Positions 49,684-61,293 of a DNA stretch of 64,000 nucleotides are shown here, one piece after another. This stretch comes from Carnegiea gigantea (taxonomy: Eukaryota; Streptophyta; Magnoliopsida; Caryophyllales; Cactaceae). Below the pieces are notes generated by a model. The model saw only the letters and a program-made list of their open reading frames with translations, searched no databases and was not told where the DNA came from. The stretch lies in NCBI GenBank assembly GCA_029747015.1, contig JAKOGI010001548.1, forward strand, positions 55,001 through 119,000, given 5' to 3'. A program made the position numbers and the translations under genes. Position 1 is the stretch's first letter, and every line of letters begins with the position of its first letter.

Positions 49684-50225
49684 TTATTATAAGATAAGGA
49701 TTTTTCCAAATAGTTCATTTTTGTATTCCTCATTATCAATTGTTTTTATACCAAAATAATTTTCAAAATGATCACTAAATGCTCTGTTTAACAATGGTTT
49801 TACATCATTTTTATCAAAGTAGTCATCCATTGTCTAGCGTTTGTTTTTTTTTTAAAAAAAACTTTTTCACTTAAAGAAAAAAATAAAAAAGAGGTATGGA
49901 GGTAGTGCATGAATGTGAATTTTCAAAGATACAACTTGAGTAAAAGAGCAAGTTTTGAAAATGGGTTTAATAAGATCATTTTATATATGAATTTTTGATA
50001 AGTTTCTTTTATTTAAAGTTTAGAAGTAGTCTAGGTGTATTAAAATGGTAAGATAGACAAATTACATTTAGAGATTGAATAAGCTGTTAAATCATCCATA
50101 GTTAAATAAACACGGTAAATACTAGTCCATGAGTTTTGTTTAATAAAGTTGTCATAAAATGCAACTATAGCAATTTTTTTCTATTCAATGAAGCTTATAA
50201 TAAAGTCAAAATGTTAGAGAAGATA
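49684..50225. other. intergenic between the two LINE complexes
   Basis: AT-rich; no gene or TE terminus recognised apart from the LINE TSD at its left edge. Confidence 0.5.
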
Positions 50226-50397
50226 TGTGCAATTCTTGATGGGTTGCGAATGGAAAGGAGTGCAAATATTATAGGTGTAGAATGGAAAGGAGTGAGAAAA
50301 AATGAATGGGAGTGGGTGGGAGTGGTTTGTTGTATACTTGTATATGGGAGTGGGAAGGAGTGGGAATGAGTGAAATGGATTAGGAGTATTGATATTA

Positions 50398-50601
50398 GTT
50401 ATGCTAATAATTCGTATGATATACCAATAATAATTGTTAATAATAATAACAATAATAATAATAATAATAAGTAATAATAAAAATAATAATTAATGATGAT
50501 AATAATAATTATTATTAATTAATTTTAATATTAATATTAACAATAATAGAAATTATTATCATTTTTATTAATGAATATTAGTAATAATTACAATAATAAT
50601 T
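50398..50601. repeat. degenerate TAA/ATT array, left part
   Basis: Almost only A and T in AATAATAATTATTAAT patterns. It ends in the left copy of the LINE TSD (50585-50601). Confidence 0.85.
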
Positions 50602-50911
50602 TTTTTTTGGGTAAGAACGTGTGTAATTGCATTGCACTTAGTCAAAACATGTAGCTGTACATCATCAGAGTAATGCTACCTTTGGCTCCATGGCATAAGA
50701 GGCTATTGATATTCTAATCCTCTCTTTTCATGTGGCCTTCCATGTGTACTGTATTCTATTTTCTATTGTATGTAAACAGTATACCGTGACTTGTCTAATA
50801 TTTTTCTCTTGGTGCTGAAATCTTCTTGCATTCCTTTCCTACCACAAGTGGTAGGTGGCCCCTGCTAGATAAGCTCAGCATTTGTCATTTGATTTTATTC
50901 TTGAGCGTCTT

Positions 50912-53900
50912 CTAGACCAAATAGATTTGCTGATGTTGGGTAATTGTGCCTCGTAGCTGCATTGCACTTAAAACATTCTGAAGCACACTTTGGCTGTATT
51001 GGCATAAGTAGAATAAGTGTCCCTGAGTTTGTTGTTCACGGCACAGAACACATCTTGGCTTTTGTGGTTGCAGATTCCATTTTATGAGTTGATCACAAGT
51101 AGGTAACTTCCCTAAACTCATTTTCCACAGACAGAAAGAATGTTTAGGTACATTATACCTATTCCATATGATCTTGGCCATGGGAAGGTCTTGTTTTGGT
51201 CGATCAGACATTTATAACCAGAGGCTATTGAATATTGGCCACTTTTGGTGCCCCTTCACTGGTTTAGAGTGTGTCCCCCAGCTATTTTGTCCCGAACTTG
51301 TAGTATTTTCTTCAAGTACTATTCAGAGTTAGGAATAACCTGTGCTTGCTAGAGTTGATTTCCCTTCAAATAGATTCCACAGACCCATTTGACCCAAAGG
51401 CTTTGTTTCCCTTCCATCAGGTACCATACATGCTTACTAATAGTGGCTATGTTCCACTTATCGCAGTTTTTTACACCAAGTCCTCCCTTTTCTTTTGGTT
51501 GGCATATAGTATCCTAGGCAAATTAAGGGTGCTTCTGGTAGTTGACATTCTCACTCCATAAAAAAATTCTTGCATACTGCCTCTTTTTGTTTAATGACCT
51601 TCTTGGGAAGAATGAACAATGAGGACTAGTATATGTGAAGAGAGAATAGGACTGAGTTGATTAGTTGTACTCTGTCAGCATAGGATAAGTCCCTGGTGGT
51701 CCATGTATTAATCCTTTTAGTGATTTTTTCCACTAGGACATGATAGTCAGCTGTGCTTCATTTTCTTAGTGATAGGGGTTTACCAAGATACTTAACTGGG
51801 AAGGACCCTTGAGCAAAACCAGTAAGTTGGAGCATTTGCTTCTGTCTATCTTTAGATACGCCTGCCATGTATACTTGAGATTTTTGTGTGTCGGCATATA
51901 GCCCTGTTGTAGATGAGAAGAGCTGCATAGCTTCCACGATAGCCTTGACAGTGGGGATATACCCTTTATTGAATATCATCAAATCATTAGCAAAGCATAA
52001 GTTAACTAATTTCGGTCCTTTGCATAGTGGATGGAAGCTGAATGATTGTTGTTTGGCCATAGAGAGTAAGGTTCTTGTCAAATACTCCATAACTAGTACA
52101 AAGATCAATGGGGAGATTGGGTCTCTCCTTAGCCCTTTCTTTCCTGCAAATCCTCCATAGGTGTATCCATTTATATTCAGTCTATAGCTATAGGTAGTTA
52201 GCATTGTAAGTATCCATTGACTGAATTTTGGTAGGAACTTCAACTTGTTGAGTAGCTATTTGATAAAGTCCCAGGATACTAAATCATATGCTTTCCTTAG
52301 GTTTATCTTCAACAGCACCTTAGGGCAATTTTTTTCCTCTGATATAGCCTGATAAGGTCCCGGCAGATCATAATACTGTACGCAATCAGCCTCCCCTCTA
52401 TGAATGCTCTCTGATTTAGATGTACTGAGTCTGGGAACACTTTCTTCAGTCTTGAACATAGTAGCTTAGATATACCTTTGTACAAGGTATTGCAGTAAGC
52501 AATAGGTCTGTAATCAGCAGTATGGCTTGGATTTGGGACTTTTGGGGTGAGAGTAAGGTTAGTACTATTCCATTCTTGAGGTAACTCCCCTTTGTCAAAG
52601 AAGTCTTGTATTGCTCTGCATATATCATCTCCAATGACCTTCCAGCAGCTCTTAAATAAATCACTTAAGTATCTATCAGGGCCTGAGCTTTTATGATTGG
52701 GGATGGAGAATATGACTATTTTGATTTCCTCCTTAGTGAAAGGTCTTAGGAGTTATTAGTGATGGCTGGGGATCCTAACAAGTCTTCATAGTATTTAGTA
52801 AAATACTCAATATCTCTAGCATGCTCCCAGGTCCAATTTCCATCATCCTCCTTAATAGAGGAAATTCTATTATGATGATAGGACTATTTCATCTTAGCAA
52901 AGAAGTAGTTGTTATTGGTATCTCCCATGTTGAGCCAGTCCTCTTTGGTTTTTGGGATCAAAAAGCTTTCCAACCTGGTATGCCATAGCTAGTATTCAGC
53001 CATCAACCTTTGTTCTTCCTCATATAGAGTTTGTTGGGAAGGATGTATCCGTATTTGCAATCTGATATTGCTGAACTTCTCTTTGGCTAGCGTAAATTTG
53101 ATTTGTACCTCAGTGAAGTTCTCCTTGTTCAGCTTCCTGAGGGACTTTTGTGGCCTTGGTAGTTTCTGTGCTATTTGTTGTTGCCTGCTGCCATGAGTAT
53201 TCTTCTTCAAGTTTGATATAATCACTTCTATAAATTTTGGATCTGTACTCCATATATCAAAGTATTTGAAATGTTTTGGTCCCAGGTGTTGTAACTTATG
53301 AAAGATTATTAGGCTTGGGTAGTGATCCGAGGTATCCTTAGCTAGAAAATGTGTTTTAGAGTTGGGATATACTTCCAGCCATGCTTGATTGACCATTACT
53401 CTATAAATTTTTAAGAAGATGTGCGAGCCAAACTCTTGCTTATTTGTCCATGTGTATCTACATCCCTTCCAAATGAGATCCTAAACATCAATTAAGTAAG
53501 TGCATTATTGGAACTCATCTATATCATTCTGAGTGACTGGTTGCCCATCTATTCTATCATCCAGATGTAGAAGATGATTAAAATCTCCCAATATGATCCA
53601 TGGTGCACAGATATTGGTTTCAGTGATTGTAGGAATTTCCATTATTGGTGTCTTTTCATTTTCTCGTTCTCTCCATAAACAAGTGTGAACAAAAAAGATT
53701 TACGAGAGAAATGATGATTAACCCTGCAGTGTATTGCCTGCAGGTTAGCTTCCATTACTTGAACTGTGAATTCTTATGGGATCCACATCAACCACAATCT
53801 TGCTTTTCCTTGTTCATTGTACTGCACGTGATGCTCCTATCCAGGAAAACTTTCTACCACTATTGGAAAATTACAACTTCTTACTTTGGTTTCTACTAGC

Positions 53901-53997
53901 CCCATAAGCCTTACCTTTTTCTTCCTACAGAAGGAGATAACATCCTTCTGCTTTCAGGGGCCAGACCCCTAATGTTCCAACTGCAAATGTTGTCCAT
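50912..53997 (-). pseudogene. LINE ORF2: endonuclease, reverse transcriptase, zf-RVT (broken)
   Basis: From the N terminus: MDNICSWNIRGLAP at 53997 (apurinic endonuclease start), an endonuclease part with DHYPSLIIFH (52989-53396), then RT motifs KINLRKAYDLVSWDF (52256-52459) and LRRDPISPLIFVLVMEYLTR, FANDLMIF (51758-52243), and the C-terminal zf-RVT domain (HSFCLWKMSLGKLPTCDQL, CVLCREQQTQGHLFYLC, 50912-51211). FADD is changed to FAND, losing a catalytic Asp, and GLRQGDP is shortened to GLRRDP. Multiple stops. Confidence 0.85.
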
Positions 53998-54009
53998 GTG
54001 GAGGTGAGG

Positions 54010-55519
54010 TCCCCCCCTCCCCCCCCCAATCTCCTCAATTAGGCTCATATGCTGTGGTTCTGGTGGTTTGCTGCGTTATGCCTCATGTAGTACTCTGAAA
54101 CTGTTAGCAATAAGCGTTTCAAGGTAGGTCTGGTGATGAGGCATAGGTGTGTTAGCCCTTGTACTACCAACTTATATCCACTCTGAGCTCTGATTCTGGT
54201 TTGTTGGCTCCTACACCTTATAGGTCTGCTTAGGTCTCCAGACCATTATTCCTTCTTGTTTCTTATGGTGTTCTGTTTCATGGCCATAATTCTTACATTT
54301 GGCACATTGCACAGGTCGCCATTCAAATATGATCTCCTATTACTGAATAAATCCTGTCCCATCCTCAAAAAGAATGTGTTTAGGTAGGTTATCCATAATA
54401 GGCATCTCAATTAACACTCTGGCGTAATGCACCATGCTCTTTCCAATGTGTTTTTGTCTGCCATTATTGGCGTGCCCAATAGACTGAGTAATTTGCTTAA
54501 TGCTATGAGACTCTAATATCTTAGGTCCAGTTCAGGAAACTGGACCTACACTGGTACCTGTTCCACCTTTTCCTTTTGGATGGCCTCATACCAAGCTTTC
54601 ACTATGAAAGGTTTCTTATCAAAGTGATAGAAACCTCTTTGCATCGCAGCATCCCTAGTCTTGATTAAATCAAATCTCACGAGTATAATACCCCAATGTC
54701 ACAATCTTATCTATCTTGTAGTCTGCTCATATGCTTCGTATGAATCCAATCAAGACCCCAAAAGGGAGGGAAGCCCCCAACATATAGGCCCTGTTTGGCA
54801 AACAGTTGTTAGCTGTTAGCTGTTAGCTGTTTGTATTAGCTGTTAGCTGTTAGCTGTTAGCTGTTTGAATTAGCTGTTTGTATTAGCTGTTTGAATTAGT
54901 TGCTTGTTGAAAAACTGTTTGGTAAAATTAGCTGTTTCTGATAAAGTTGTGAGACAAAAAGCTAATTCTTCAAAAAGTTCTTCCAAAAAGCTCATGGAAT
55001 TAGCTTTTTCAAATTAATTTTTTGGACCCAAAAATTTTTTTAAAAAGCTCTCTCACCAAACACCCAAATTAGCTTTTTTACTTGGTCAATAAGCTAATTT
55101 TGGTCAAATAAGCTCTTTTTGGCCAAAAAGCTCTCCAAAAAACTCTTTGCCAAACAGGGCCATAGCAACCGACAGCAGATGCCTAGTAGTCAATCTCAAG
55201 TTTGACATCTTCAATTTCAATTTTCGTGTATTTCATTTCATGATCAGATTCTGATTGTATGAAATTGAGTCTTTGTCCAGCATTCTTCAACTTTGAGATA
55301 TCGAAATTTGTCCAAATAGAGGTGTGAGGAATACCTTGGGGTTCTGTATTGAGGGTTGCGAGCGAGCATGGTACTGCTGCATTGCAGTCTGCCTAGAAGA
55401 GCTTATATTAGTGAGCTGCTTGTCTCTGCATCATTTGCCTGCTTATGTTCAGGACTAGATGATACTGTATCAGGGGGGTTTCCCTGCTTCCTAGGTCTTC
55501 CTCGCTTTCCTTTAGCCAT
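54010..55519 (-). pseudogene. LINE ORF1 (AT-hook-like start), split by a MITE
   Basis: ATG at 55519 gives MAKGKRGRPRKQGNPPD, a basic N terminus with an AT-hook-like RGRPRK typical of plant LINE ORF1. A stop follows after about 38 codons. The MITE at 54787-55161 sits in the middle; the rest reads in broken frames (PFWGLDWIH, YKLVVQGLTHLCL). Confidence 0.65.
54787..55161. mobile_element. MITE (GGCCCTGTTTGGCAAAC) inserted in LINE ORF1
   Basis: 375 bp, left end GGCCCTGTTTGGCAAAC, right end TTTGCCAAACAGGGCC, flanked by ATA on both sides (54784-54786 and 55162-55164). The left half has many TTAGCTGTTAGCTGT words; sequence is similar to 36883-37204 in inverted orientation. Confidence 0.9.
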
Positions 55520-55589
55520 GGCCAAGCTTTCTCATGAGAGAGAAGCTCTGGGAAGAGAGAGGAAAAAAACCTTAATTACAATAATAATT

Positions 55590-57475
55590 ACTATTAATAT
55601 TAACAATAATTATTATTATTACTGTTAATAATAATAATAATAAATATTGATAATACTAAAAATTACTAATTAATACTATTAATAATTATTAATAACAAAA
55701 ATAATAATTAAAAAGATAACAATAATTATTATTAATATTATTAGTAATAATTAATATTAATAATTATAAATACCAATAATTACTAATAATAATAATTATT
55801 ATTATTATGATGAAAAATATATACTATTAATCTAGTTAATTAAATAATTAATAACAATAATTAATAATAATTAATAATAATTGTAATTATAATAATTTTT
55901 GATTAATAATAATAATGACACATTAATAATACAATTATTAGTACTCATAATAATAATTAACAATAGCAATTACAATAATAATTCTTATTAATGTTAAAAT
56001 AATCATAATAGTTTTTAATATTAATAATAATTATTAATATTAATATTAATATTATTAATAACTATTATTAATTATTAATATTAATCATAACAATTATTAT
56101 AATTATAACTATTGTAACAATTATTATTATTATTATTAACTAATATCAGTAATAAATATAATTAAAATTGTTATTAATATTAATAATAATTACTATCATT
56201 ACTTTCAATAATAATAATTAATATTAATATTAATATTAATAAAAATTACGGATTACTTATATTAATAATTATTAATAATAAAAATAGTAATTAACAATAT
56301 TAAGAAGAATAATAAAAATTGTTATTCATATTATTACTAATAATTAATATTAATAATTATTAATATTATTGATTATTATTTCAAAACTATTTAATTAATA
56401 ATAATAATAGTTAATAATTATTATTATTGTTAATGTAAAAATAATTACTATTAATGCTACTATTAATTAATAATAATTATTAATAAAAATAACTAATTAT
56501 TAGTAATAATTATGGTTATAATAATAATAATTATTGATTAACAATAAAAATAATAATTAATTATTGATAACATTAATTATTAATATTAATAACAATAGTG
56601 GAAAATAATAATTACAATAGTAATTCTAATTAATAATAATAATTGTTAATGTTAATAATATAATTATAAGCATTAAAACTGATATGAATAGAAGTAATAG
56701 TTATTATTATTAATTTTAACAATAATAAGTAATATAATTATGATTATTATAATAATTATTATTAAATAATATTAGTAACAATTACAATAATAATTAATAT
56801 TAATATTAATGTTAATAATTATTATTGCTGTTAATAATAGTAAAACATAAAAAATTAATAATAATAATGATTGACAATTATACTTAAAATAATAATTCTT
56901 ATTAATATTAATAATGATCATAGTAATTATTAATGAATAATTAATAGTAATTAATAATAATTATAATTATAATAATTGTTATTATCATTATTATTAATAA
57001 AAATTATTAATAATTAAAATAACAATTACTATTTCTAATAATAATTATTATTATTACTGTAAGTAATAACTATTAATATTAATATCAATGATAACAAAAT
57101 TTACTAATTAATAATATTAATAATAATAAATATTAATAAAAATAATAATTAATAATGTTAAAAATAGTAATTATTAATATTAGCAACAATAATAATTAAT
57201 AAAAATAATCATTGATATTAATAACTGCTATTTAATAATTAAGTAGTTAAGTAATTAATAATAATTAATAATAGTTATGATTAATATTAAAAATAATTAC
57301 TGTTATTATTGTTATTTAATTATAATTTTTAATAATAATAATTAAAAATTAAAAATAAGTATTAATTAATAATAAAAATAGTAATTAATCATAATAATAA
57401 TTAATATAATATTATTAATAATAATTAATAATAATAATTACAATGATAATACTTATTAATATGAACAATGCGTAT
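55590..57475. repeat. long degenerate TAA/ATT array, right part
   Basis: About 1.9 kb of almost pure A/T built of AATAATTATTAAT units with rare G or C. It continues the array at 50398-50601 once the LINE is removed. No ORF, no TE ends inside. Confidence 0.9.
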
Positions 57476-57634
57476 CATAATAAAAATAGGTGGGAGTGGG
57501 TAGGAATATGAAGGAGTGGAAAGAAGCGGTGTTTATTTTATTGAGTTGGAAGAAGTGGGAAGGAGTGAGAAAGAATAGGAAGGAGTGGGGAGGAGTGGAC
57601 TGGGAAGATTTACCCATGAAAAGAACAAGGTTTA

Positions 57635-57808
57635 ATGGTCTTGCTGCCAACTTTCATCTCAAATTGCCAGGGTTCAAGCCGAACAAGGCTACCATTTTTA
57701 GTTTTTTAATTTATTTTTTGGTTGGGGAAGATTGTTAGACAACAATAGGGGATTAGATGAACCTAGCGTTGAGAAAAATATGTTGGACTCACCCGCTTAT
57801 CTATCTTT
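57635..57808. other. unique segment between two elements
   Basis: No gene recognised. Confidence 0.4.
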
Positions 57809-58253
57809 GGTCCTGTTCGGCAAAATTAGATGTTCAGGTAATGGATAGCGGTTCAGGTAGCGGTTCAGGTAGCGGATAGCTGTTTAAATAGTGGATAGCG
57901 TTTCTAATTTGGCTGTTAGTAAATAACTGTTTAGATGAGCAGTTGAAACTAATGTGTTCGATAAATTTAGTTGTTATGCTAGCTGATTAATATAAATTTA
58001 TATAAAAGAATATAGATAATTTCCAAAGATAAAATTTTTAAAGGATATTTTTTGGCTAAAAAATATGAAACGCTACTTTAAAATATCAAACGTTAATACT
58101 GTTAGCTTTTCAAAAACGTTACTTAAAACACTAAATACTACTTGAAATGCTAGTCCAAACACTAGTTTACCGAATACTAAAAATTAACCAATTAGTGTAT
58201 TGACCTGGTAAAAATACTAAACACTACCCAAAACGCTGTTGCCGAACATGACC
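57809..58253. mobile_element. MITE with GGTCCTGTTCGGCAAAA terminus, TTT TSD
   Basis: 445 bp; left end GGTCCTGTTCGGCAAAA, right end TTGCCGAACATGACC, flanked by TTT on both sides (57806-57808 and 58254-58256). The interior has GGTTCAGGTAGCGGATAGC words at the left and AAACACTACC/AAAACGCT words at the right. Confidence 0.7.
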
Positions 58254-58514
58254 TTTGATTTATTGAAAAAGTTTGATCCAATTACAAAATTTTAGTCTAT
58301 ATTTAAATTTAAATAATTGATTACATTTGATCGAATTGAAAATCAAGCTGGGTTTAGGTTTGTCAATCCAAGTCTAAGTTGTTCAAATGTTGTGACTTGT
58401 CCGAGTTTAGACAAATTTGGATGGTCAGGTTCGGATACCAAACGGCTGGGTTGAGTTTGGTCATTGAAATTTCGAGTTCGGGTCGAGTTCAATCACTGAA
58501 ATTCAGTGTTTGCA

Positions 58515-58833
58515 CTACAACAAAAGTAGGCTTTGGCAACGAGTATAGGGCAGCACTTTGCAAAATCATTGCAACAGATAGTTTATGCGACATCTAGTTC
58601 AAATGTTGCCTAAAGTTTTGGTTATTGCAACATTTATACAGAACTTTTGCAATATATATATTAGGCAACATTAGAAAACCGTTGCCTTAGCCCATACTTT
58701 ATTCATCATAAAGCAATGAATTTTTTTTGGTGCCAACACAATAAAATTCATTTGGAAGCCCGGGAAATCCCCCAAAATTTCATTTAAAAAAAAGGAAAAT
58801 AGAAAAGAGGCCAAAAAGCTATTCCCAGCCTTA
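58515..58833 (+). mobile_element. CACTA left-end fragment
   Basis: Begins CACTACAACAAAAGTAGG, the CACTA terminal type, followed by subterminal words TTGCAACA and GTTGCC in both orientations up to about 58690. No right terminus (TTGTAGTG) seen in the window after it, so it is truncated, perhaps by the hAT-like sequence that follows. Confidence 0.6.
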
Positions 58834-60530
58834 GAGGTGGGCAACGGACTGGGCTGGCTCGGACTGGGCCAGCCCACTAACTAAACGGGCTGGACTGGGT
58901 CCAGTATATTTGTTAATGGGTTGGGTTGGGTTATGAGCCAAATGAACCCGGCCCGTCCATGACCCGTCCATTATCATCTAAGGAGTGTTTTTAGTTAGTT
59001 AATTTTTTAACTAATGTATTTGTAATTTTTCAAATAAATTAAACTAGTCTAAATTCAAAATTACAAAATACACAATCGAGTTAATAAATGGGTCGGGTCA
59101 AGTCGGCCCATGGGTGGCCCGCTCTGGGCCCGTATAAAACCGAAGCAAACTTGCACAAAACAACGGTTTATAATAATTATTGTTGTGTACACAGTGTTGG
59201 TAATGAGGTTAACTAATTGGAACATGTAAACTAGTGTGTTAATTAGGTTAAAAAAATAATGGGTCACTAAACGGCCCGTTAATGGGCCCGCCCAATCCGG
59301 CCCTTTAATATGTCTTAATGGGCTGGCCCATTAATCGTCCAGTCCAGTATGGACCTGGCCCTTTATTAACCCTATTTTAAATAGGCCGATCGCTTAACCC
59401 AATGGGTACCCAATCCGTTGTCCTCCCCTACCCAGACCTTCCCTGACCTTCGAACGCCATTCCCAGACCCTCGAACGCCACTGCCCACAACACGCACCTG
59501 GTTTCGGCTCTACCACCCAGCACCTCTTCTGTCGGCGACTGCAGTGCCGTGTGTTATAGTCATCGGCGGCGGAATCCTGTAGCAGCATGAGTTCATTGGT
59601 CGGCCCCTATTCAAGCCATCATCAAATCGGTGTCTAATTCATCTGGTAAGTACCTTTGCTCTCTTGAAATTAGTCAATTTGGTATTTGATTTGTTTGTTT
59701 TACATGACCCTTCGCACTCTCTTCCCCCCTCTCTGACCAAAGCTTGACAACCCTAATTTGGGGCATCTTCACCGTAGCTTGCTGCTGTTTTACATGGCCC
59801 AGATTCATTCTTCTGTACTAATAGTTTACTGAGTTTACTGATAGTTTCCTTCTGTTCATTTTACTACTGTATCAATGAGTTGTTCTTTACTGAGTTAGTA
59901 CCAAACTCACTATCATGTCTCGTGTTTTATTGTAAGGCATTTCTGGGCTACGTTTCACTCTTGAAGACAGCATTATAAGAGGGCAAAGACAAACACTTCT
60001 TTTTGGTCGTTATCCACAATTATTCTTCCACCCCTCCTTCCGACTTTACTTGCCACATCTTTTCTTTCAGGTACCATCCACATCCTGGAATAAAAGTGAT
60101 GTTTTTACTTATTACTTTTTAGTTATTACATGACATATATCTCTTGAGTTGATCTCAATCTGAACTTAAAAGAGGCACATAGACATAGATGATTTGGGGC
60201 ATGTTTTGATTTGTATGCTAGTTTACTGAGTTGTTCTGTATCAATGATTTAGGGCATGTTCTGATTTGGGGCATTTAATTTGGGGCATATTCTATATTAA
60301 TGAATTAAATCATCATCAGTTATTGTTGTTGCTTAATTTTATGGTTTTGGGTCTTATTCATATGCTAGTTTTCATGATATGTTGTCTTGTAACTAATTCT
60401 AACAATTAGGTATTTAACTGAGTTGTTGATTATCTTTTGTGTGATATCTTCTGTATTAGTGAGTTCAAGATGTTTGAATGACATTCGTCCAATGTTTATT
60501 CTTGAATTTGCTATAAACTACCTATAGTGC
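58834..60530 (+). mobile_element. truncated hAT element with GC-rich leader
   Basis: Begins TTAGAGGTGGGCAACGGACT, a hAT-type terminus, with dense subterminal words GGGCCAGCCCA, AATGGGCC and GGCCCGTTAATGGGCC to about 59400. Next comes a GC-rich leader (59400-59600), a plausible donor GTAAGT (59645) and intron-like T-rich DNA. No hAT transposase (DUF4413/dimerisation domain) and no right terminus were found. Confidence 0.5.
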
Positions 60531-61293
60531 TCTCATTGTCAGACTTTCATTGAAACTTTGGGTTTGGGTCCGGCCATAACCGAGTTTGGACACTGGATAT
60601 TTGGGTTCGGGTTCGTGAGGTTGGTGGTGGGTCTGGTCAAGATTCGCAAGTTGTCAATTCGGACAGAGTTGGAGTATGAAGTTTTCATCGCTGATATCTT
60701 ATTTGTCCGTATCATAATTGACAAGAACTCGAATTTTTACAGTGCTATTACAGCCTTTCATTTCAAACTTTTATATGAAAAATTAACCCGACTCTTCCAA
60801 GTCAATTAGTACCCCTCCGAAAGAAAACACAAATAAAAATAGGGCAATTGCTATACATTTACGTCTAACTTACGCCAAGAAAAAAAAGCAAAAGCGACAA
60901 AGAAAGGACATGTACAAATTACTATTCGAGTGCCTGATTAGGCTCTAGTTTGCCTCAAACTACCAGTAAGTCTAGAGGAGACGGAGGACACACTAGCTCA
61001 ATCCCCTACTATTTGCACTACCTTAGAATATCTAAACTCAAAGCTTAAATATACTACCTGGTCTATTTTCACTGACCAATCAGTACAATTTTTATGTAAC
61101 GCCTAAAATGAACTCCCTAAATACATTATATCACAATCTACGTCGAAATATCATAACGGGCTATTGCCCATGTGTATCACATAAACAACAATAACTAAAT
61201 AAATAAAAACTAAAAAACACAAGACACATTGAAAACCACCCTACTCGCTCTACCTGACCAATCCCAGGGGCTTTAGATTTTTAATACAGTGCA
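60531..61293. other. intergenic downstream of the glutaredoxin-like gene
   Basis: A stretch 60540-60790 has GGGTTTGGGTCCGG-type words like the hAT remnants; the rest is unique. The 3' UTR of the minus-strand gene must lie at 61100-61293. No other gene. Confidence 0.45.

Larger units (their letters stand above)
50602..55572 (-). mobile_element. L1-type LINE, nearly full length, decayed
   Basis: The 17-bp sequence TAATTACAATAATAATT occurs at 50585-50601 and 55573-55589, a perfect TSD. A T-tract at 50602-50608 is the minus-strand poly(A) tail. Both ORFs are recognisable on the minus strand, ORF1 from 55519 and ORF2 from about 53997. A MITE (54787-55161) interrupts ORF1. Frame breaks and a changed RT active site make it inactive. 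Confidence 0.9.
50226..57631. mobile_element. probable expanded PIF-type MITE hosting a TAA array and a LINE
   Basis: The right end CATGAAAAGAACAAGGT followed by TTA matches the family at 44154-44477, and both flanks (50240-50370 and 57485-57610) are full of GGAGTGGGAAGGAGTGGG words on the same strand as that MITE. The left terminus is damaged (GCAATTCTTGATGGG). Between them lie the TAA/ATT array and the LINE. Inferred as one element; borders uncertain on the left. Confidence 0.4.
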
